Assembly: GCA_002453475.1 (NCBI GenBank)
Contig: DKGY01000094.1
Location: 487-18,520, forward strand
DNA from: Clostridium sp. UBA6758
Lineage (GTDB): Bacteria; Bacillota; Clostridia; Clostridiales; Clostridiaceae
DNA length: 18,034 nucleotides
Direction: 5' to 3'
The notes under the pieces were generated by a model. It had not been told where the DNA came from. It saw only the letters and a list, made by a program, of their open reading frames with translations, and made no database searches. Made by a program: the position numbers and the translations under genes. This document shows, piece by piece, positions 13,302 through 18,034 of this stretch; position 1 is the stretch's first letter; every line of letters begins with the position of its first letter.

Positions 13302-14327
13302 ATGGAATATATTAATGAAATCAATATAAATCAAGCTATAATACACATTTTAGACAATAATGCAGATGAACCAGTTCTAAATGAATATCCACTAGAATTA
13401 ACAGAGGAAGTATATATATTCATATATAAGCATATTCAAAGATGTTTGAAGGATGAAGAACTTAAATATGCAGTATTTAATAGTGAGAAAAATTTAATTA
13501 AGGAAGTTGCATATCAATATTTGAATGGCGAGAATACTTTAATTAATGTATCTCATGAGCTTACCAATGCAATGTTTAGATTAATGAGAAGTAAAGGTGA
13601 TATACCATCATGCGATTTACTTACAGTGGGATTCACTACAGAATATGGAGCATTCTTAGGTGTATTCAAAATGGATTATATTAAAAGCTATATGCACAAT
13701 GTAGAGTTTGTGAAAGAGAAAATAGGAATAGACATAATACCTCAGTTTACTGGGTTACCTTCCAGTAGTTCCAAAATACAAAAGTGTGCATTTATAAAGG
13801 CTCCAACAACAAATAGTAAATATGATCTATTAGTTATTGATAAGCAGAACAAGAAGTTAAAAGAAGATAAGGAATATGGTGCTAATTACTTCATTGATAA
13901 TTATTTAGGGTGCAAGATAATTGCTAATGACAGAGATAACACTAAAAACTTCATCAAGCAGACAGAAAACTTTATACAAAGTTATGTTTGTGAGGATACG
14001 GAAACTGCTGAAAGAGTAAGAAAAGAAGTAAGAGAAAAACTAGCAACTGAGGATGAAATTAAACTTGATGAAGTGGCGGACATGATGTGCGAAGGTAAAG
14101 AAAGCTATTTATTACACATGTCTAAGAGTTGCGACAATGAGTTTAAAGTAGATAAGAAGTATGTTGAGAAGAAATTTAAGAGGATAAGACTTAAAGTAGA
14201 CAGGGATATAGATGTTTACATTAGTCAAGAAGCCTATAAGGATTTTAACAAGTTTGAAGTAGTTAAGAATGGCGATGGGAGTATTAACATGGTAATTAAG
14301 CATATAACAAATTACTCTGAAAAGTAG
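13302..14327 (+). CDS. Nucleoid-associated protein, NdpA/YejK-like
   Basis: This 341-aa protein resembles the NdpA (37-kDa nucleoid-associated) family: INININQAIIHILDNN at the start, EPVLNEYPLELTEEVYIFIY, a central LLTVGFTTEYGAFLGVFKMD, and a C-terminal region with FKRIRLKVDRDIDVYI. Family members associate with nucleoid DNA; their role in phages is not established. Length is close to the family norm. The ribosome site (AGGGGGAAA) precedes the ATG. The next 76 bases (14328-14403) show no gene I can support. Confidence 0.8.
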   Translation: MEYINEININQAIIHILDNNADEPVLNEYPLELTEEVYIFIYKHIQRCLKDEELKYAVFNSEKNLIKEVAYQYLNGENTLINVSHELTNAMFRLMRSKGDIPSCDLLTVGFTTEYGAFLGVFKMDYIKSYMHNVEFVKEKIGIDIIPQFTGLPSSSSKIQKCAFIKAPTTNSKYDLLVIDKQNKKLKEDKEYGANYFIDNYLGCKIIANDRDNTKNFIKQTENFIQSYVCEDTETAERVRKEVREKLATEDEIKLDEVADMMCEGKESYLLHMSKSCDNEFKVDKKYVEKKFKRIRLKVDRDIDVYISQEAYKDFNKFEVVKNGDGSINMVIKHITNYSEK

Positions 14328-14403
14328 GAAGTAACCATCCATGAGGGCACAGTATTACATTAATATTATTATTTGAGAGTCAATTAAGAAAGGAAGTAGA
14401 AAT

Positions 14404-14802
14404 ATGAATAAAGTTGTTTTAATAGGAAGATTAACCAAAGACCCAGAATTGAAGTTTACCCAAGGAACAGGAACAGCAGTATGTAACTTCACAATGGCGG
14501 TAAATAGAAGATTTAAAAAAGAAGGCCAACCAGATGCAGATTTTATACCTGTAGTAGTTTGGGGAAAACAAGCTGAAAGTACTGCTAATTACATGAAGAA
14601 AGGGAGCCTTTTAAGTGTAGCTGGAAGAATTGAAACTAGAAGTTATGAAGGGAAAAATGGAAGGGTTTTCATTACAGAAGTAGTTGCTGATGAAGTAAGT
14701 TTCTTAGAATTTGGAAAGAAAAATAACACTAGCAATACTCAAAGTGGAGATATACCACAGGATTATTTTAGTGAAGATAACAACACGGATATGCCTTTCT
14801 AA
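14404..14802 (+). CDS. ssb: Single-stranded DNA-binding protein
   Basis: This is a 132-aa SSB. An N-terminal OB fold (about 1-105) begins [20 protein letters not shown] and continues with [26 protein letters not shown] and [17 protein letters not shown] short disordered linker leads to the acidic tail DNNTDMPF, which in SSBs recruits partner proteins. It would protect single-stranded DNA for the RecT and replisome proteins encoded upstream. AAAGGAAG lies before the ATG. Confidence 0.97.
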   Translation: MNKVVLIGRLTKDPELKFTQGTGTAVCNFTMAVNRRFKKEGQPDADFIPVVVWGKQAESTANYMKKGSLLSVAGRIETRSYEGKNGRVFITEVVADEVSFLEFGKKNNTSNTQSGDIPQDYFSEDNNTDMPF

Positions 14803-14819
14803 CAAATAATGGGAGTAAT

Positions 14820-14837
14820 AGGGGATTAAATTCCCCT
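14820..14837 (+). other. GC-rich hairpin after ssb
   Basis: AGGGGA at 14820-14825 can pair with TCCCCT at 14832-14837 around a six-base loop. It lies between the ssb stop and a small gene. Only three T residues follow, so it is not a convincing terminator; a transcript-stabilising or attenuating role is possible. Confidence 0.3.
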
Positions 14838-14854
14838 TTGGAGGAGTGTTACAA

Positions 14855-14941
14855 ATGCTATTAAAAATAATAATAGGTATTTTACTATTAGGATTTGGGT
14901 TTTTTACTGGTGCATGGTGGCATAGTTTGGGAAGGAGATAG
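14855..14941 (+). CDS. Membrane micropeptide, 28 aa
   Basis: This is a 28-codon frame with one hydrophobic segment (KIIIGILLLGFGFFTGAWW) followed by a basic end (GRR). A strong GGAGGAG lies eight bases before the ATG, better than many larger genes here. Its 3' end supplies the AAGGAG for the methyltransferase downstream. The function is unknown; single-span peptides of this size are easily missed in annotation. Confidence 0.55.
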   Translation: MLLKIIIGILLLGFGFFTGAWWHSLGRR

Positions 14942-14944
14942 AAA

Positions 14945-15868
14945 GTGGTACAGATACTAGAATTATTCGGAGGAGTTGGGGCACCTAGAAAAGCACTTAT
15001 TAATTTAGGTGTGCCAGTTAAGGCAATAGATTATGTTGAGATAGATGAAAAGGCGGTAAGAAGTTATAATGCTATATTTCATAAGGAATTGGAGTATAAA
15101 ACTCAATCAGTAGTTGGATATAATCTTAAGCCGGATATCCTTATCCATGGTTCACCTTGTCAAGATTTCAGTATAGCTGGTAAGCAAAAGGGAGCAGACG
15201 AGGGGAGTGAAACACGCTCCTCCCTCATGTGGGAAACAATCCATATAATTCAACAAATGGGTATTTGGAAACCTAGAGTTGTAATTTGGGAAAATGTAAA
15301 AAATGTATTAAGTAAGCACATGAGAGTTAATTTTAATAGGTACTTGGATGAAATGCAAAAGCTAGGATACACAAGTAACTTTGAAGTATTAAATGCCATG
15401 GATTTTGGATTACCACAAAGGCGAGAAAGAGTATTTACTGTAAGTTGTTTAGATGGAACATTCTTCAACTTTGGAACACTAGAAAGAAAGCCATTGAAAA
15501 ACATAAAAGAGTTGTTAGAAGATAATGTATCAGAAGAATATGAAGTAACTCAACCTAGTATTTTAAGTGTTATTGGAAAGAAAGGTATTAAGAGAGCAAC
15601 TGTAATTGAAGATTACTGCTATACAATAACGGAAAGGCAAGATAGATGCCCAGCACAGGTAATTCAATTAGACAATGGTAAATATAGATTTCTAACAGAT
15701 TTAGAATGTTGGCGATTACAAGGTTATTCAGATGAAGATTATTATAATGCAGCTAAAGTAAATAACAAAAGAGCACTTTATAAACAAGCTGGTAACTCAA
15801 TACCAATACCAATTTTAGAAAGTATATTTAAACAAATTTTAGGGGTGAAATTAGATGATAGAACTTAA
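14945..15868 (+). CDS. C5-cytosine DNA methyltransferase
   Basis: This 307-aa enzyme carries the ordered C5-methyltransferase motifs: AdoMet site LELFGGVGAPRKAL (5-18), catalytic GSPCQDFS with Cys72, ENVKNV (116-121), QRRERVF (158-164), and C-terminal LECWRLQGY and QAGNSIPIPIL. The target recognition region (about 185-255) is short. No endonuclease lies beside it, so it is an orphan enzyme probably shielding phage DNA from host restriction. The start is GTG at 14945, eight bases after AAGGAG; no ATG is available nearby. Its end overlaps the MazG-like gene by 14 bases. Confidence 0.96.
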   Translation: MVQILELFGGVGAPRKALINLGVPVKAIDYVEIDEKAVRSYNAIFHKELEYKTQSVVGYNLKPDILIHGSPCQDFSIAGKQKGADEGSETRSSLMWETIHIIQQMGIWKPRVVIWENVKNVLSKHMRVNFNRYLDEMQKLGYTSNFEVLNAMDFGLPQRRERVFTVSCLDGTFFNFGTLERKPLKNIKELLEDNVSEEYEVTQPSILSVIGKKGIKRATVIEDYCYTITERQDRCPAQVIQLDNGKYRFLTDLECWRLQGYSDEDYYNAAKVNNKRALYKQAGNSIPIPILESIFKQILGVKLDDRT

Positions 15869-16133
15869 AAACATACCATTAGATGGTATTACTATAGAAC
15901 AACAAATTAATAAGATTTACGAGGAAGTTGACGAGTTTGTACAAGCTATTATAAAGGGTGATGTAACTAATGCAGTAGAGGAATACTTTGACGTATCTCA
16001 AAGCAGTTTAGGAGCACTTCAAAAGATGGGGTTAAATGCTGATTATGTTATGAGTCAGTATGGTAAGCATTTAGAGAAAATCAAGGATAGACCAAGGGTG
16101 AAGGAGAAAATAAATAATGAAAATAACATGTGA
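15855..16133 (+). CDS. MazG-like NTP pyrophosphohydrolase
   Basis: This is a 92-aa, all-helical protein. The paired acidic motifs E24-x2-E27 (EEVDE) and E43-x2-D46 (EEYFDVSQS) are the magnesium-binding signature of MazG/dUTPase-type all-alpha NTP pyrophosphatases. Enzymes of this group hydrolyse nucleoside triphosphates to monophosphate and pyrophosphate and may clean or rebalance nucleotide pools during phage replication; some phage MazG proteins affect alarmone levels. The substrate is not visible. AGGGGTGA precedes the ATG inside the end of the methyltransferase gene, and its own end overlaps the next gene. Confidence 0.8.
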   Translation: MIELKNIPLDGITIEQQINKIYEEVDEFVQAIIKGDVTNAVEEYFDVSQSSLGALQKMGLNADYVMSQYGKHLEKIKDRPRVKEKINNENNM

Positions 16134-16308
16134 TTGTGGGAATGAAGAAGAGTTCAATACCATTGATGAAGAAACTGGAGAACAAACAAATGTTACAGAA
16201 GATGAAGGACAGTACGCAAGTATAAACACTTTTAGATTTTGGGAAACTCATGACCAAGTTGGAATTGTGTGTGAAAAGTGTGGTAAATCAATTTGGTTAT
16301 TCACATAA
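16117..16308 (+). CDS. Small zinc-ribbon-like protein, 63 aa
   Basis: This is a 63-aa acidic protein. A CDC pair near the N-terminus (ITCDCGNEEEF) and CEKC near the C-terminus (GIVCEKCGKSIW) make a probable four-cysteine zinc ribbon. AAGGAG lies ten bases before the ATG within the preceding gene. It is the last gene of the packed rightward operon before an atypical non-coding region. No specific function is assigned. Confidence 0.75.
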   Translation: MKITCDCGNEEEFNTIDEETGEQTNVTEDEGQYASINTFRFWETHDQVGIVCEKCGKSIWLFT

Positions 16309-16335
16309 GTCAATGATATAACAAATTAATCAAGT

Positions 16336-16367
16336 ATGTAGGACAATCCTACATTGTTCTTTGAAAA
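16336..16367 (+). promoter_or_regulatory. Perfect hairpin plus boxA-like element
   Basis: ATGTAGGA (16336-16343) and TCCTACAT (16347-16354) form a perfect 8-bp stem around CAA. The next base begins TGTTCTTTGAAAA (16355-16367), which closely matches the boxA antitermination element of Firmicute rRNA leaders and spacers. There is no U-tract, so the hairpin is not a normal terminator. The order hairpin-boxA recalls rrn boxB-boxA. A role in antitermination or RNA processing before the accessory gene is inferred. Confidence 0.5.
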
Positions 16368-16439
16368 TTGAATAGTACGGTGTTGTGTTAATGAAATACC
16401 TTGAATTTATTGTAAAGATAGCTATTGAAACAGTAAAAG

Positions 16440-16448
16440 TGCTATAAT
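16440..16448 (+). promoter_or_regulatory. Extended -10 promoter for the HEPN-like gene
   Basis: TGCTATAAT is a perfect TGnTATAAT extended -10. No good -35 lies at 17 bases, which extended -10 promoters tolerate. The predicted leader is about 85 bases and includes two purine-rich ribosome-like sites, AGAGAGGAG near 16506-16512 and GAGGTG at 16531-16536. Confidence 0.55.
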
Positions 16449-16541
16449 TTCCTTATAGGTAAAGTTAGTGAACAGCACATTATATAGCCTTCTTACGTTA
16501 TGTTAGAGAGGAGATACTATTTTTATAAATGAGGTGTGAAA

Positions 16542-17285
16542 ATGCAGAATGATAAAATTAAGTTAATCGAAAATAAAAAAGATGCAATTATTTTTTTAAA
16601 TCAGCTTATTCAGCTTGTAGAGAAGAGGATGAAGAGATTAAAACGAGCTATAAATGATTTAGAAAAAGAATTGTCAAACTACGATGAAGATACTAAACAA
16701 GTATATACAGAAGTATATCATAAGCATCAAGAAAGAATTGAATGTTTATCAAGCTATTTACTCAATCTATTTGGTGATGAAACTAAAACAGCGGTGTCTT
16801 ATAAACAGTTTAGAAATACAGTTGAAAAGAGAGTTAAAAAAGGACAATTGGACTTTCAATTAGATGAATTAGAAAGCGATATAATAACTTTATTAAATGA
16901 TTTTAGGGATATGAGAAATTGGTCTCACCATGTTCCACAATCTATGCTTAATAGCCAAGTAAATTATATGAAAGAAGTTACGGGATATCCAGCAGATTTT
17001 GTTGAGTTTAATTTTTCACAATCACAAATTTTCGTATCAGATTGGGAATATCATGATATTATGTGGATTAAAGAACTGTATGAAAATAGTAATTCTTACT
17101 ACGAAATGTTCTCAAAAGTTTTTCGGAGAATGAAGAAGGATTATTCTAAGTTAATTGGCAAAAGTATGAGAATTGTTAGAGAACAACAAAAAGGTGCAAG
17201 ACCTCATGGTTTTAAGTTAATAGCAGAAGAATCATTTTCAATAAATATAGGAAAGAAAAAAAGTAAAAGTTTTAGTAGAGAATAA
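16542..17285 (+). CDS. HEPN-motif protein, candidate abortive-infection factor
   Basis: This is a 247-aa, mostly helical, basic protein. The N-terminal 75 residues are a charged coiled-coil-like helix (KRMKRLKRAINDLEKEL). Residues 122-130 read RDMRNWSHH: R125-N126 and H130 fit the Rx4-6H motif (R followed by a polar residue) of HEPN ribonuclease domains, which are common in toxins and abortive-infection proteins. No other domain is recognised. ATG at 16542 lies five bases after GAGGTG; a GTG at 16536 is inside that site and unlikely. The gene has its own promoter and terminator and sits outside the packed operon, as expected for an accessory cargo gene. The defence role is inference from motif and context; no partner antitoxin overlaps it. 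Confidence 0.65.
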   Translation: MQNDKIKLIENKKDAIIFLNQLIQLVEKRMKRLKRAINDLEKELSNYDEDTKQVYTEVYHKHQERIECLSSYLLNLFGDETKTAVSYKQFRNTVEKRVKKGQLDFQLDELESDIITLLNDFRDMRNWSHHVPQSMLNSQVNYMKEVTGYPADFVEFNFSQSQIFVSDWEYHDIMWIKELYENSNSYYEMFSKVFRRMKKDYSKLIGKSMRIVREQQKGARPHGFKLIAEESFSINIGKKKSKSFSRE

Positions 17286-17307
17286 CAATATAATAAATCT
17301 ATAGACT

Positions 17308-17343
17308 GCCGTACTATTCAAAATGAATATGCGGTATTTTTTT
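17308..17343 (+). terminator. Intrinsic terminator of the HEPN-like gene
   Basis: CCGTAC-TATTCA pairs with TGAATA-TGCGG around an AAA loop (11 base pairs with one bulged C and one G-T wobble), followed by TATTTTTTT. It lies about 25 bases after the stop codon, and its left arm doubles as one arm of the flanking inverted repeat. Confidence 0.85.
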
Positions 17344-17372
17344 ATTCAAATTTAAGGGAGCTGAGATAAAGC

Positions 17373-17435
17373 ATGAGATTAAAATTTACAGATACAGAGC
17401 TGAAAAAAGGAGAATTACTTCTCCTTCTCCTTTAA
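17373..17435 (+). pseudogene. 20-codon stub, possibly a truncated phage nuclease start
   Basis: ATG at 17373 opens a 20-codon frame that starts MRLKFTDTELKK and then runs into a leucine run and a stop. AGGGAG lies about 12 bases upstream. The opening resembles, from memory, the first residues of phage ERCC4-domain nucleases (a 'KyTDkELKelL' start), which would then be cut off by the convergent minus-strand gene. This is a weak, unverified match; a genuine micropeptide or chance frame is also possible. Confidence 0.25.
17403..17426 (-). terminator. Intrinsic terminator overlapping the RHH stop codon
   Basis: Read on the minus strand, AAGGAGAA and TTCTCCTT form a perfect 8-bp stem around the loop GTAA, followed by a run of T (six in total, counting the stem end). 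The loop contains the TAA stop of the ribbon-helix-helix gene, so coding sequence and terminator are merged. Confidence 0.75.
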
Positions 17436-17555
17436 AAAATCTTTAAGTATTTTATTTACTTGCTGACTAAAACTTCTATCTTCATTTTCTCCAATAGTTT
17501 TAATTTGTTCATAAATGTCTTTATCTAAGCTAATTGATGTTTTAACTTTTTCCAT
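17415..17555 (-). CDS. Ribbon-helix-helix (Arc/CopG-like) DNA-binding protein
   Basis: This is a 46-aa protein on the minus strand, opposite to its neighbours. It has the ribbon-helix-helix layout: strand VKTSISLDKD (about 4-13), helix 1 IYEQIKTIGEN (14-24), turn EDRSF, helix 2 SQQVNKILKDFLKEKEK (30-46). Such proteins bind DNA as dimers and act as repressors, plasmid copy controllers or antitoxins. A strong GAGGTGAT lies just before the ATG (complement of 17553-17555), and a TGTTATGAT extended -10 on the minus strand (complement of 17573-17581) may drive it, although that would leave almost no leader. Its terminator overlaps its stop. It is divergent from the next gene and may control the shared promoter region. 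Confidence 0.8.
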   Translation of the reverse strand: MEKVKTSISLDKDIYEQIKTIGENEDRSFSQQVNKILKDFLKEKEK

Positions 17556-17628
17556 AATATCACCTCGAAAATATCATAACATAGATTATTATTTTTTACT
17601 ACCAATTACCCAAAAGTATTACAAAGTA

Positions 17629-17637
17629 TGATATAAT
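17629..17637 (+). promoter_or_regulatory. Extended -10 promoter for the last gene
   Basis: TGATATAAT matches TGnTATAAT exactly and lies about 20 bases before the ribosome site AAGGGAGTGAT. It has the same design as the promoter at 16440-16448. The region between it and the divergent RHH gene (17582-17628) is a natural place for an RHH operator, but no clear dyad is seen. Confidence 0.6.
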
Positions 17638-17660
17638 ATGTATAAGGGAGTGATATGTTA

Positions 17661-18034
17661 ATGTTAAAAAAATGCACAAGTTGTGGGAAAGAGAAAGAAG
17701 ATAATTTTAAGAATTTCACTAAGAAAAACAATGGTGAAACTGCTTGTATGTGTAAAGAGTGTAAAAGTGAATATGATAAATTGTATAGATTAAAAAATAA
17801 AGAAAAAATAAGCAATTACAAAAAACAATATGGTAAAGATAATGCTGAAAAGATAAGCACACGTAATAAGAAGTGGCGCGAAAGAAACAAAGAGCATATT
17901 AAAGAATATAGAATTGAAAATAAAGAAAAACGTTCTGAACAATATAAAATGTGGAGAATGGAAAATAGAGAGTATTGTATTCAAAGGAAGAAAGAATGGG
18001 CAGAAATAAACAAAGAGCATATTAAAGAATATAG
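17661..18034 (+). CDS. Zinc-finger/basic-repeat protein, 3' end outside window
   Basis: The frame runs off the window end; 124 codons are visible. The N-terminus has a four-cysteine zinc site (KKCTSCGKEK, then MCKECKSEY). After it come lysine-rich repeats of 11-15 residues that start with N-x-E (NKEKISNYKKQY, NAEKISTRNKKW, NKEHIKEYRIE, NKEKRSEQYKMW). Many phage HNH endonucleases carry this kind of N-terminal zinc site and basic repeats before the nuclease domain, so an HNH nuclease is the best guess, but no HNH motif is in view. Start may be ATG 17655 or 17661; AAGGGAG lies four and ten bases away respectively. It has its own extended -10 promoter. Confidence 0.7.
   Translation, partial: MLKKCTSCGKEKEDNFKNFTKKNNGETACMCKECKSEYDKLYRLKNKEKISNYKKQYGKDNAEKISTRNKKWRERNKEHIKEYRIENKEKRSEQYKMWRMENREYCIQRKKEWAEINKEHIKEY
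17885..18034 (+). repeat. 27-bp direct repeat within the last gene
   Basis: The 27 bases at 17885-17911 recur without change at 18008-18034, 123 bases (41 codons) apart and in frame; both encode NKEHIKEY. The second copy reaches the window edge, so the identity may continue. This points to recent duplication or gene conversion between coding repeats. Confidence 0.8.

Larger units (their letters stand above)
16368..17321. repeat. 13-bp inverted repeat flanking the HEPN-like gene
   Basis: TTGAATAGTACGG at 16368-16380 and its exact complement CCGTACTATTCAA at 17309-17321 bracket the 247-aa gene together with its promoter. The right arm is also part of the terminator hairpin. The left arm starts directly after the boxA-like element. 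Perfect 13-bp pairs occur by chance in AT-rich DNA, but this placement at both ends of one transcription unit is notable. Confidence 0.55.

Noticed and set aside
14341..14376. 11-codon frame between the NdpA-like gene and ssb
   Set aside because: It is too short, its ribosome site is poor, and no domain or conservation argument is available.
14820..14837. Hairpin after ssb as a transcription terminator
   Set aside because: The stem is short and lacks a T-tract, and the next gene needs read-through or an unseen promoter.
16375..16541. Leader considered as a type III toxin-antitoxin RNA or retron RNA
   Set aside because: There are no tandem repeats as in ToxN-type antitoxin RNAs, and no reverse transcriptase is encoded nearby.
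16529..16552. Seven-codon leader peptide overlapping the HEPN-like gene start
   Set aside because: The nearest ribosome site is about 16 bases away and better explained by the main ATG at 16542.
17790..18020. Minus-strand frame of 76 codons at the right end
   Set aside because: It is the antisense of the lysine-rich coding repeats, giving a phenylalanine-rich artefact without a ribosome site.

Overview
The window reads as the left (early) half of a temperate siphophage or prophage from a low-GC Firmicute, most likely Clostridium or a close relative. The evidence is AT-rich DNA, AGGAGG-type ribosome sites before nearly every gene, tightly packed or overlapping small genes, standard-code TGA stops, and protein families typical of clostridial phages. 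No host gene is recognised. The window opens just beyond the 3' end of the integrase gene and stops inside a gene at its right edge.

Layout. 1-100: short non-coding end where an attachment site would be expected. 101-2147 (minus strand): a large serine recombinase and a Cro/CI-type repressor, overlapping by 11 bases. 2148-2349: divergent control region with a perfect 10-bp dyad, extra half-sites and back-to-back promoters. 2350-5626: early rightward genes, including an HTH protein, a Bro-N/ANT antirepressor, an AbrB-type regulator with a zinc ribbon, and several small genes of under 60 codons. 5629-9199: a recombination cassette made of a Rad50/SbcC-like ATPase, RecT and an MBL-fold hydrolase. 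9215-10634: a replisome organiser, which carries a repeat-rich candidate origin inside its coding sequence, and a G39P-like helicase loader. 10638-16308: a beta-class DNA methyltransferase, small hypothetical proteins, a protein with a gapless internal duplication, an NdpA-like nucleoid protein, SSB, a C5-cytosine methyltransferase, a MazG-like protein and a small zinc protein.

16309-18034 looks different. The packed rightward operon ends. A perfect hairpin is directly followed by a boxA-like element and then by one arm of a 13-bp inverted repeat. Next come an extended -10 promoter, a 247-aa protein with a HEPN-type RN-x3-H motif, and an intrinsic terminator that contains the other arm. After it come a 20-codon stub, a minus-strand ribbon-helix-helix gene whose terminator hairpin encloses its own stop codon, and the start of a zinc-finger/basic-repeat protein with its own extended -10 promoter. 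I read this as an accessory (moron) region, and the HEPN-like gene is the best candidate for a defence or abortive-infection function.

How the genes fit together. Repressor and integrase would be expressed together from the leftward promoter in the lysogen. The repressor has no LexA-type peptidase domain, so the antirepressor is a plausible route to induction. On induction the rightward operon would supply recombination, replication initiation, SSB and helicase loading, while the two methyltransferases, which have no restriction enzyme beside them, would protect phage DNA. All functions are inferred from sequence by eye; no database search was run.
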